The notes under the pieces: model-generated | Database searches by the model: none | The model's input: the letters and a program-made list of their open reading frames with translations, nothing else | Told to the model about the DNA's origin: nothing | Program-made: the position numbers and the translations under genes | NCBI GenBank assembly: GCA_041487355.1 | Contig: JBGPND010000169.1 | Location: 1-11,604, forward strand | Source: JAMXLO01 sp041487355 | Lineage (GTDB): Bacteria; Pseudomonadota; Alphaproteobacteria; Acetobacterales; Acetobacteraceae | Length of the DNA stretch: 11,604 nucleotides | Reading direction: 5' to 3' | Part shown: piece by piece, positions 6,046 through 11,604 of the stretch | Position numbering within the stretch: position 1 is the first letter of the stretch | Layout of the letters: every line of letters starts with the position of its first letter

Positions 6046-8007
6046 CTACAGATCGCGATAGAGCACCCGTCCGCCCACACCGGCATCGCGCTTCACCAGC
6101 AGCGCCACCGCCGTGCCGACCTGGATGCCTTCACGGTTGGTCTCGGTACTGAACACCGACGGATCGGGGCTGCCATCCGGCGCAACCTTGCCGGTCTCGA
6201 ATTTCGATCCGTTCAGATTGTCCACCCAGATGCGGTCGAACTCCGTCAGCAACCGCCTGCGCATCACCACATAGGACAGGTACCGCAACCACGAATGGTT
6301 GCTGATGAAACAAACAACGCCACGGCCGGTGCCCTCGGCGATCCGCCGCTCCGCCACCCGGAAGAACCGCACGTAGAGATCATCCAGGTTGAACTTGCGG
6401 ATGCCCCAGTCCCGCTGCAGCCCTTCCTTGTAGGGCTCGACCAGCCCCGACTCCTCGGCGGGCGAGGTGCCGGCGAAGGCGTTGTACGGCGGGTTGCCAA
6501 GCACCACCAGGATCGGCCGCTCTTGCTTCACCCGCGCCGCCTCGTCCCGCTCCTCGGCGAGCGGCGGGTAGGTATAGCGCAGCCCGCGCTGCGCCGCCCA
6601 GCCGGTGAGTGCATTGGTCAAATAGACTGCCGCGCGTTCGTCCGTGCCAAGCGGCACGCCGGCGGCGCGCAGCGCGTGACCCACCTGCCAATGCGCGATC
6701 ACGTAAGGCGCCGGCATGATTTCGAACCCGGCGACGCGCGTCATCGCCGCCTGCTTCAGATCCTCCGCCGTCAATGCGTCCTCGCCCTTGGCGCGCAAGG
6801 TGCGCGCGATCCGGGCCAGCAACTCGACCAGGTAGGAGCCGGTGCCGCAGCACGGGTCGAGAATCCACACTGAAGGATCGGCCAGCCCGTCCGCCACGCC
6901 GAGTTCGCTGCGCAGCACCTGGTCGACCCGCTCGACCATGTAGCGGACGATCTCGCGCGGCGTGTACCAGACCCCAAGCTGCTTCCGCAGCTCGGGATCG
7001 AAGGCGGCCAGGAACGGTTCGTAGAAATAACGGTCGGCATCCGCCTCCTGGAAACGGGTGAAGAAAGCGTCGCGGTCTACCCGGTTGAGCGCCGCCGCCG
7101 CCCAGGACAGCGGCTCCTCCAGCCCGAGCGGCTTGAGGTATTGCGGCGTGGCGATGCGCTGGAACAGCGTATCGACGAAGGGTACGTGCAGGCTCCAGCC
7201 GGCGGCGCGCCAATCGAAGTTCGCCTGGCCATCGCGCGCCACCTCGACCCAGGCGCTGAACAGACCGTAGAACAGCGTCTGCACCAAGGTGCTGCGGAAC
7301 AGGTGCTCGCCCTTCGGTCCTTCAAACTTGAGTCCCAGCGCCTCCTGCAACGCGTTCCGCAGCTCGGCGAAGGCGGGAAGGTTTGCCTGTTCCTCCACCC
7401 GTGCGAGGGCATCGCGCGCGTATGAAGCGAGAAAGAAGGCGACATCCTCGGGCCGGGCGAGCGGCGCCTGGTGCAACAGCACGCGCTCGAGAAACTCGGC
7501 AAAACGCGCCGCAAGCCCCGTCGGGCGGCGCGGGCTGCGCGCCAGGGCGAAAAAGGCAGCGGCATCGTTGCAATCGAAGCTGAAGCTTTCCCGCCGCTCA
7601 GGCTGGCCCTTTGCGTCACGGCCCAGCAGCACGAAGTCGCGGTAGTTGGTGACGAGCGCGAGGCCGTAGGCGGCGAGATAGCGGCGCACCTGGGCGCTGC
7701 CCGACTTGACCGACAGCTCCGCCGGAATGTCGTCCACTTCCACCACGCCACGCTCAGGGGCTCCAGCCTCCGGCCAATCCTCCGGGGCTTGCCCGCGCGC
7801 GACCACGAACAGGCCCATATCGGGAAAGCCCGAGCCCCGGTTGCGCAAGTTGGGCACACAGAACACGCGTGGCTTCAGTTGCTCGCCCGCCGCGTTCAGC
7901 GCCCCCGTCAGCGCGCCATAGTAGCTGATCTCGCCAGTGCCGGCGCGGGTGGCGCGGATGCGGGCGATTTCCTCCAGGTAGTCGGGCAGGATATTTTGCT
8001 TCACCAC
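6046..8007 (-). CDS. N-terminal part of type ISP-like enzyme: nuclease-like domain plus N6-adenine methyltransferase core
   Basis: These 653 codons form the longest intact part of the broken gene. Residues about 1-130 resemble the PD-(D/E)xK-like N-terminus of the family (RGSGFPDMGLFVV, then RGVVEVDD, then ALVTNYRDFVLLG). The expected catalytic Lys after Glu90 appears to be Asp92. A helical linker follows. The class I methyltransferase core includes GVWYTPREIVRYMVERVD, motif I DPCCGTG (about 384-390) and motif IV NPPY (about 505-508), marking N6-adenine chemistry with S-adenosylmethionine. The segment ends VLYRDL before TAG, so the target recognition domain would be missing if the TAG terminates. 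GTG 8007 is preceded by AGGA at good spacing. GTG 8004 is equally possible. Confidence 0.82.
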   Translation of the reverse strand: MVKQNILPDYLEEIARIRATRAGTGEISYYGALTGALNAAGEQLKPRVFCVPNLRNRGSGFPDMGLFVVARGQAPEDWPEAGAPERGVVEVDDIPAELSVKSGSAQVRRYLAAYGLALVTNYRDFVLLGRDAKGQPERRESFSFDCNDAAAFFALARSPRRPTGLAARFAEFLERVLLHQAPLARPEDVAFFLASYARDALARVEEQANLPAFAELRNALQEALGLKFEGPKGEHLFRSTLVQTLFYGLFSAWVEVARDGQANFDWRAAGWSLHVPFVDTLFQRIATPQYLKPLGLEEPLSWAAAALNRVDRDAFFTRFQEADADRYFYEPFLAAFDPELRKQLGVWYTPREIVRYMVERVDQVLRSELGVADGLADPSVWILDPCCGTGSYLVELLARIARTLRAKGEDALTAEDLKQAAMTRVAGFEIMPAPYVIAHWQVGHALRAAGVPLGTDERAAVYLTNALTGWAAQRGLRYTYPPLAEERDEAARVKQERPILVVLGNPPYNAFAGTSPAEESGLVEPYKEGLQRDWGIRKFNLDDLYVRFFRVAERRIAEGTGRGVVCFISNHSWLRYLSYVVMRRRLLTEFDRIWVDNLNGSKFETGKVAPDGSPDPSVFSTETNREGIQVGTAVALLVKRDAGVGGRVLYRDL

Positions 8008-8190
8008 CCGCTATCCTGGCCGCGTGCGGGACAGTTTCGCAACCCGTTCCTGCCCCGCGATGAAAGCGCCGTGGAGGACCCAGGCCACCAGGGCACCCAG
8101 CACGGCCTGCTGCCGCCGTGCCACCACACGCCCTTGCCGAAAGCAATCCGGCAGCTTGTCGCTGCGTCGCCCACCCGCGGGAGAGGCCCC

Positions 8191-8220
8191 CTGACGGCGG
8201 CGGTGCGGTCCCGCTATACT
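8191..8220 (+). promoter_or_regulatory. Sigma70-type promoter, probably giving a leaderless mRNA
   Basis: CTGACG (8191-8196, 4/6 to TTGACA) and TATACT (8215-8220, 5/6 to TATAAT) are separated by 18 bases. Transcription about 7 bases after the -10 would begin at 8227, which is the A of the ATG of the next gene. No Shine-Dalgarno sequence is present there. The rest of the divergent intergenic region (8008-8190) shows nothing else I can support. Confidence 0.5.
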
Positions 8221-8226
8221 GCTGTC

Positions 8227-8502
8227 ATGCGCCGATTCGGACCCAGCCAGCCCGACCTGTTCGCCCCCGCCGCCGCGCCGCCCGTGGCGCCTCCAAGCGC
8301 GCCGCTCGACGAGCTCGCCGCGCTGCTCGCGCAGCTTCGCGCGGCCGAACGCCTGCCCTGGCCGGATGCCGCGGCGACGATGGCCGAGGAGCGGCGCGCC
8401 TTGGGCCTCGCGCGCCTCGCCGGGGCCGAGGGCGAGAGGCTCGCCGCGGCGATCCTGCAGGAGACCGAGCGCCTGTTCGCCGCCGCCGAGCAGGATGCCT
8501 AG
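8227..8502 (+). CDS. Hypothetical 91-residue protein (MRRFGPSQPDLF...)
   Basis: I do not recognise a characterised family. The protein begins MRRFGPSQPDLF, has an Ala/Pro-rich linker (about 13-30), and then a helical, acidic and alanine-rich body (about 30-91) containing LDELAALLAQLRAAERLPWP and ending ILQETERLFAAAEQDA. There is no signal peptide or membrane segment, so it is probably cytosolic. The ATG at 8227 is preferred over the longer open frame upstream, which runs antisense through the methylase gene. A good promoter sits immediately before it, consistent with a leaderless transcript. The gene is divergent from the type ISP locus. Its stop overlaps, within CTAG (8499-8502), a - strand TAG that ends a duplicated M23 tail. 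Confidence 0.68.
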   Translation: MRRFGPSQPDLFAPAAAPPVAPPSAPLDELAALLAQLRAAERLPWPDAAATMAEERRALGLARLAGAEGERLAAAILQETERLFAAAEQDA

Positions 8503-8522
8503 TTCGGCCCCGCGTAGTGCCG
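8499..8522 (-). repeat. Duplicated 24-bp M23 tail sequence (copy C, RHYAGPN-stop)
   Basis: Read on the - strand, this encodes Arg-His-Tyr-Ala-Gly-Pro-Asn-stop. It matches the last codons of the M23 gene at 8655-8678 (RHYAGLN-stop) at 18 of 24 bases. All six differences are transitions with G/C here and A/T in the gene. It lies on the far side of the palindromic element, as an orphan copy of the gene end. Confidence 0.5.
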
Positions 8523-8654
8523 TTCCCTGCGTACATGTCATTGCGAGGCGCAGGCGAAAGCCTGCCCCGGCGAAGGCCGGGGCAATCCCGAGCCAGAGCC
8601 TGCCCCCGGGCCTGACCCGGGGGTCGCTGCGCTTCTCGCAATGACAGAGGAACG
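8523..8654. repeat. Multi-hairpin palindromic intergenic element (about 132 bp)
   Basis: Nested inverted repeats fill the gap between two convergent genes. The outermost arms are CGTTCC (8521-8526) and GGAACG (8649-8654). The next are TGTCATTGCGAG (8536-8547) and CTCGCAATGACA (8635-8646), a perfect 12-bp pair. Inside are GCAGGC-GAAA-GCCTGC (8550-8565), GCCCCGGC-GAAG-GCCGGGGC (8564-8583) and CCCCCGGG-CCTGA-CCCGGGGG (8603-8623). The shape fits a dispersed, non-autonomous repeat. Similar 'CATTGCGAG...CTCGCAATG' repeats are, from memory, common in alphaproteobacterial genomes. It could also stop transcription from both sides. It is flanked directly by the two 24-bp tail copies. Confidence 0.65.
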
Positions 8655-9230
8655 CTAATTTAGCCCTGCATAGTGTCGCGTCGGTGGGATCTTGCCGTCG
8701 GCGGCGAGCATGTCGGCCGGGGTGCGATGAACCCCGCCATTGCATCGCGGCACGCCGAGATAGGGCGCGGGGTCCACCGGTTTGCCGGAAAGCAGCATCT
8801 CGAAATACACATGCATGCCGTAAGTCAGTCCGGAGTGACCGACGACGCCGAGTTTTTCACCCGCCGCGACTGCGGTTTTTCCCTGGGCCAGCGCTGGCGT
8901 GACCATGCCCAGATGGCTGTAGATGCCGACGAAGCCGTCGTGCTGCACCATCACTTCGAGCCCACCGGGACCCTTGTGCTGAATGCGGATCACCTTGCCT
9001 GGGGCCGTCGCATGCACCGGCGCGCCCGCCGGCGCCGGCATGTCCACGCCGTAGTGGTAGGTGCCCGCCAGCGGCCGGTTGGGCAGGATGCGCGGGCCGA
9101 ACGGCGATGAGATGCACGCCGAACTGACCGGCGGCAGAAGTGTCGCTTCGGTCTTCGCCAGTGACGTCGCGTTGCCGGGCCGAGGCAGCAGCAACATGAT
9201 GGCGAGTGCGAGCAAATGGCGTGACGGCAT
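8655..9230 (-). CDS. Secreted M23-family protein with altered zinc site (HxY)
   Basis: This 191-residue protein has a signal peptide (MPSRHLLALAIMLLLP, cleavage near residue 22) and an M23/LytM domain (about 52-158). The metal/catalytic pattern is His59-x3-Asp63 (HYGVD), His106 (YSHLG) and then GMHVYFE at 139-144. The family's HxH is thus His140-Val-Tyr142, with Tyr in place of the second, zinc-binding His. It may be catalytically inactive, acting as a binder or activator like other degenerate LytM proteins, or use a modified site. A C-terminal extension (about 163-191) ends PPTRHYAGLN and resembles the small ORF at 4544-4654. ATG 9230 is chosen because the signal peptide starts there. A TTG at 9278 would put the shared 18-bp upstream motif inside the gene. 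The ribosome binding site is poor. Confidence 0.85.
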   Translation of the reverse strand: MPSRHLLALAIMLLLPRPGNATSLAKTEATLLPPVSSACISSPFGPRILPNRPLAGTYHYGVDMPAPAGAPVHATAPGKVIRIQHKGPGGLEVMVQHDGFVGIYSHLGMVTPALAQGKTAVAAGEKLGVVGHSGLTYGMHVYFEMLLSGKPVDPAPYLGVPRCNGGVHRTPADMLAADGKIPPTRHYAGLN

Positions 9231-9270
9231 CTTTCCGAACAGCGGTGCAAGCGGATCAATCACCACCGCC

Positions 9271-9288
9271 ACCGGCAAGTCGAGTCAG
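9271..9288 (-). promoter_or_regulatory. Shared 18-bp motif upstream of M23 gene (copy 2)
   Basis: The - strand reads CTGACTCGACTTGCCGGT, 40 bases before the ATG at 9230. It is identical to the copy at 4524-4541 except for two adjacent bases. Flanking bases do not match, so this is a discrete shared block. It contains one GACTC (GANTC) site. Confidence 0.4.
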
Positions 9289-9293
9289 ATGCG

Positions 9294-9309
9294 CGTGTCG
9301 CGGGACACG
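9294..9309 (-). terminator. Hairpin downstream of the enolase-superfamily operon
   Basis: CGTGTC (9294-9299) and GACACG (9304-9309) pair perfectly around a 4-base loop, 25 bases after the stop of the last operon gene (9334). No T-run follows on the - strand, so termination is only suggested. Confidence 0.3.
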
Positions 9310-9333
9310 AGCCGGTGTACGGGTCGAAGTCGC

Positions 9334-10422
9334 TCATTCCGCAAAGCGCTTGATCGCAGCCGGATCGAAACTGAATCCCCAGCCGGGCCGGTCCGGCACG
9401 ATCGCGTTACCCTGCGCGTCGAGTTCGATCCGCTCGCGATAGATCGTCTCGAACCACGGCATGTGCTCCAGGAAGTAGCCGCCCGGGAGCGACGCGAGCA
9501 GTGCCAGGCTCATCTCGGGGAACAGATGCGAGGCGCAGGGAATGTGGAACGCCTCGCACAGATGCCCGGCCTTGAGGAATTCGGTCGGCCCGCCCATGCG
9601 TTGCAGATCGGGCATCAGCACATCCGCCGAACGCGCCTCCAGCATCCGCAGTATGCCGCGATGCGTGTAGACGGTCTCGCCGGAGGCCAGCGGCGTGTCG
9701 AGTGCCGCGGCCACTTGCGCCTCGCCTTCATGGTCGTGGCAGATGACGGGCTCCTCGAACCAGGTGAGGTCCAGGTCCTCCATCATGCGGCCGATGCGGA
9801 TCGCCTGCTTCACGCTCATCTGCTGGTTGGCATCGACCATCAGGGCGATGTCGGGACCCACCGCCTCGCGCACGGCGCGCACGCGATGGACCATCTTCTC
9901 CGGCTCGGTCGGTCCCACGCGCGTCTTCATGGCACGGAAGCCGCGTTCGACGAAGCCGCGCGCTTCCTTCTGCAGTTCGTCGATCGAGCTGCCCAGCCAC
10001 AGACCGCCGCTGGCGTAGACCGGCACGGCCGGTCGGCACGCACCGATCAAGTGTGCGACGTTCAGGCCCGCCGCCTTGCCGCGCAGATCCCACAGCGCGT
10101 TGTCGATCGCGGCGAGGCCGACGATGGAGACACCCTCGTAGCCGAGGAAATTCAGCTCCTTCCAGGCGCGCGCATTCACGCTGCCGCCCAGGCGGGGATC
10201 GAGACCGATCACCAGGTCTTCGAGGTTGCGCACCATCTCGTGGATGACCGTGAGGCGGCGGTTGTTGATGGTCAGCACCAGCCCTTCGCCGGTCAGTCCT
10301 TCATCGGTATCGAGGAAGCTCAGCACGCAATCCGCGGAGCGGATCGCACCGAGGATGGCGGTCTGGATCGGCGGCCCGATCGGCAGATGCACGACCTGGG
10401 TGCGCAGGCGGGTGATCTTCAT
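9334..10422 (-). CDS. Mandelate racemase/muconate lactonizing enzyme family protein (MR subgroup), probable acid-sugar dehydratase
   Basis: This 362-residue enolase-superfamily protein has an N-terminal capping domain (1-125) and a TIM-barrel domain. Such enzymes abstract a proton next to a carboxylate using Mg2+. Residues fall almost exactly two positions after mandelate racemase numbering: Lys166-Thr-Arg168 (KxK in the racemase), metal ligands Asp197 (VDANQ), Glu223 (FEEP) and Glu249 (SGE), the Asp272/His299 dyad (PDLQRMGG, CASHLFPEM) and Glu319. An intact His-Asp dyad with Arg in place of the second Lys favours a dehydratase over a racemase. The substrate is unknown. ATG 10422 follows the upstream stop by 11 bases, with a clear AAGGA ribosome site overlapping that stop, so it is the second gene of an operon. 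Confidence 0.85.
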   Translation of the reverse strand: MKITRLRTQVVHLPIGPPIQTAILGAIRSADCVLSFLDTDEGLTGEGLVLTINNRRLTVIHEMVRNLEDLVIGLDPRLGGSVNARAWKELNFLGYEGVSIVGLAAIDNALWDLRGKAAGLNVAHLIGACRPAVPVYASGGLWLGSSIDELQKEARGFVERGFRAMKTRVGPTEPEKMVHRVRAVREAVGPDIALMVDANQQMSVKQAIRIGRMMEDLDLTWFEEPVICHDHEGEAQVAAALDTPLASGETVYTHRGILRMLEARSADVLMPDLQRMGGPTEFLKAGHLCEAFHIPCASHLFPEMSLALLASLPGGYFLEHMPWFETIYRERIELDAQGNAIVPDRPGWGFSFDPAAIKRFAE

Positions 10423-10433
10423 GGTGCGTTCCT

Positions 10434-11549
10434 TCAGGCGCGGTGGACGGTCGGTTCGGCGAGCTGGTAGCGGCGCAGCACATCCATGTCGGGATCGCGG
10501 CCAAGCCCTGGGCCGTCGGGCACCGTCACCTTGCCGTCCTTCGCGATCACCAGATCATGGAACGGACTTGCCTCCAGGTCGATGAACAGCCGCTCGAACG
10601 GCGCATCCGGTGCGATCGTGGCGTTGACATGCAGCGAGGCGAGGAAGCCCGGGCCGAAATAGGCATTGTGCGGCACCACTCGGACGCCGAACGCTTTCGC
10701 CAGCGCGGCGATCTCCAGCATCGCGGACGGCCCGCCGATCTTGATGACGCTCGGCTGCGCCACGTCGATCGCACCGGCTTCGAACTGGGCGTGGAAGTCA
10801 TGCAGCCCAGCGGCGTTCTCGCCGGCGGCGATCGGGATGCCGCCCTCGCGCCGGACGCGCGCCAGGCCGGCGTGATCGCCCGGCGGCGAGACCGGTTCCT
10901 CCAGCCAGGTCAGGTCGCAGTCGCGCAGGCGGTGCGCCATGTCGATCGCCTGCCACACGGTCCAGGGGCAGTTCGTGTCGACCATCAGGCGGGCGTCCGG
11001 TCCGATCGCCTGCCGCGCGGCGCGCACCTCCGGCACGGTGATCTCGTGCAGTTTGATGTCGCGATAGCCGCGCGCGATGGCACGTTCGCAGGCCGACGCG
11101 ACCATGCCGGCCTCGCCGTAGCGCAGCAGGCTGGCATAGCAGGTGAGTTGCGCGGTTGGCGTTGCGCCGAACAGCCGCCACAGCGGCAGGCCGGCCGCCT
11201 TGCCGGCGATGTCCCACAGCGCGATGTCGAGCGCCGACAGAGCGAACACATGCGCGCCGTTGCGGCCGAAACCGTGGAACGCCCTGGACAGGCGATGCCG
11301 CAGGCCACCGATGTCGCGCGCGTCCTGGCCAAGGATCACCGGCGCGAGCTGGGTGTCCATCACCGTCTTGGTGGTTGCGGCGGAGGCGTGGCCGAACGCT
11401 TCGCCCCAGCCTTCCAGTCCCTGGTCGGTGACGATGCGCAGCCATACCGTGTTCATCGACTGCCAGTTGAGGCCGCCGACCTGCGCGGGCTTGCCTCCCA
11501 TGTCGAATGGGATGCGCGTCCAGTGCGTTTCGACCGCGGTGATCTTCAT
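10434..11549 (-). CDS. Enolase-superfamily (mandelate racemase/muconate lactonizing-like) protein with unusual active site
   Basis: This 371-residue protein is the first gene of the pair. It has the capping domain (1-125, with ALSALDIALWDIAGKAAGLP) and a barrel bearing Lys166-Leu-His168 (KxH), metal ligands Asp191 (VDTN), Glu217 (LEEP) and Glu244 (AGEN), His294 (VVPHNAYFGPG) and Glu326. Where the family usually has the dyad Asp (QPD), this protein has QPSVIKIGG, with Ser267. The fold and metal site are therefore complete, but proton-transfer residues differ from its neighbour. It probably acts on a sugar-acid-like substrate, which cannot be named. ATG 11549 is well supported by AGGAGAGGAA just upstream and the MKITAVET start, shared in form with its partner. 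A promoter or earlier genes must lie past the right edge. Confidence 0.85.
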   Translation of the reverse strand: MKITAVETHWTRIPFDMGGKPAQVGGLNWQSMNTVWLRIVTDQGLEGWGEAFGHASAATTKTVMDTQLAPVILGQDARDIGGLRHRLSRAFHGFGRNGAHVFALSALDIALWDIAGKAAGLPLWRLFGATPTAQLTCYASLLRYGEAGMVASACERAIARGYRDIKLHEITVPEVRAARQAIGPDARLMVDTNCPWTVWQAIDMAHRLRDCDLTWLEEPVSPPGDHAGLARVRREGGIPIAAGENAAGLHDFHAQFEAGAIDVAQPSVIKIGGPSAMLEIAALAKAFGVRVVPHNAYFGPGFLASLHVNATIAPDAPFERLFIDLEASPFHDLVIAKDGKVTVPDGPGLGRDPDMDVLRRYQLAEPTVHRA

Positions 11550-11604
11550 GGCGTTCCTCTCCTGGTTCGGCGCATCCTGCGCAGATCGGCGGCGCGAGGC
11601 CAGA

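Larger units (their letters stand above)
4657..8007 (-). pseudogene. Type ISP-like restriction-modification/N6-adenine methylase, interrupted by two TAG codons
   Basis: A single - strand frame runs from GTG 8007 to TGA 4657-4659, 1117 codons, and is broken only by TAG at 6046-6048 (codon 654) and TAG at 4774-4776 (codon 1078). Family features continue in register across both. YRDL-stop-GPAKRAALL matches the family's usual YRD(F/L)WG, so the first TAG probably replaces Trp (TGG). GEVR-stop-VRDVARRLAAL, followed by LMAPELDANYRACAAAH, matches the usual C-terminus EVRYxxxxARRIAALL...LDANY, so the second probably replaces Tyr. These consensus forms are from memory. With both read through, the length of about 1116 suits the short ISP-like family that lacks a helicase. 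The frame and base composition are undamaged elsewhere, which suggests recent inactivation, readthrough, or sequencing errors. TAG serves as an ordinary stop in three other genes here. Confidence 0.75.

Noticed and set aside
4774..8007. Genome-wide reassignment of TAG to an amino acid
   Set aside because: TAG is the normal stop of the two M23 genes and the 91-residue gene. Reading through them gives no family-like extension that I can see.
8008..8190. Extra gene or mobile remnant in the divergent gap
   Set aside because: Frames on both strands give no recognisable protein and no terminal repeats were seen.
7471..8226. Upstream extension of the 91-residue protein's reading frame
   Set aside because: It runs antisense through the methylase gene without motifs. 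The ATG at 8227 has the promoter.
9061..10470. + strand open frame of 469 codons over the enolase-like gene
   Set aside because: His/Gln/Arg-rich shadow. The opposite strand carries every metal ligand of the enolase superfamily.
11550..11604. Tail of an upstream gene overlapping the ATG at 11549 as ATGA
   Set aside because: One frame is open with an Arg-rich end (RRMRRTRRGTP-stop), but 55 bases are too few to support a gene.
1..11604. CRISPR arrays, tRNA or rRNA genes, insertion-sequence transposases
   Set aside because: No regularly spaced repeats, tRNA cloverleaf with a GTTCRA-type arm, rRNA sequence or transposase motif was recognised by eye.

Overview
This GC-rich window reads as chromosomal DNA of an alphaproteobacterium, most likely in the Rhodospirillales/Acetobacteraceae. 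The main evidence is the gene order hemC-hemD-(Mic60/mitofilin-like)-(HemY-like), which is typical of alphaproteobacteria. No database search was possible, so the taxonomic call rests on gene order, base composition and recognised families.

Bases 2-3966 (+ strand) hold a tightly packed heme/envelope operon. It starts with hemC, whose 5' end lies outside the window, followed by hemD, a mitofilin (Mic60) homologue and a HemY-type membrane TPR protein. Successive genes overlap by a few bases, which points to translational coupling. HemC and HemD make the tetrapyrrole ring. The last two genes are membrane proteins that usually accompany them.

Bases 3983-9230 are an accessory stretch, mostly on the - strand. 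Two secreted M23 (LytM-type) peptidases flank a large gene of the short type ISP restriction-modification/N6-methylase family. The large gene is open in one frame for about 1116 codons but is broken by two in-frame TAG codons. One lies at a position I expect to be Trp, the other at a probable Tyr. It is therefore best treated as a recent pseudogene, or as a readthrough case to be tested. A 36-codon ORF follows it, and its C-terminus resembles the tail of the second M23 protein. On the + strand lies a 91-residue unknown protein with a promoter placed for a leaderless mRNA. Beside it, a 132-bp multi-hairpin palindromic element sits between two copies of a 24-bp sequence encoding the M23 tail RHYAGxN-stop. 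An 18-bp motif (16/18 identical) lies just upstream of both M23 genes.

Bases 9334-11549 (- strand) are a two-gene operon of enolase-superfamily (mandelate racemase/muconate lactonizing) proteins, each with a good Shine-Dalgarno sequence. Their active-site residues differ, so they probably act on different acid-sugar substrates or at different steps. The promoter and any regulator or transporter lie beyond the right edge.
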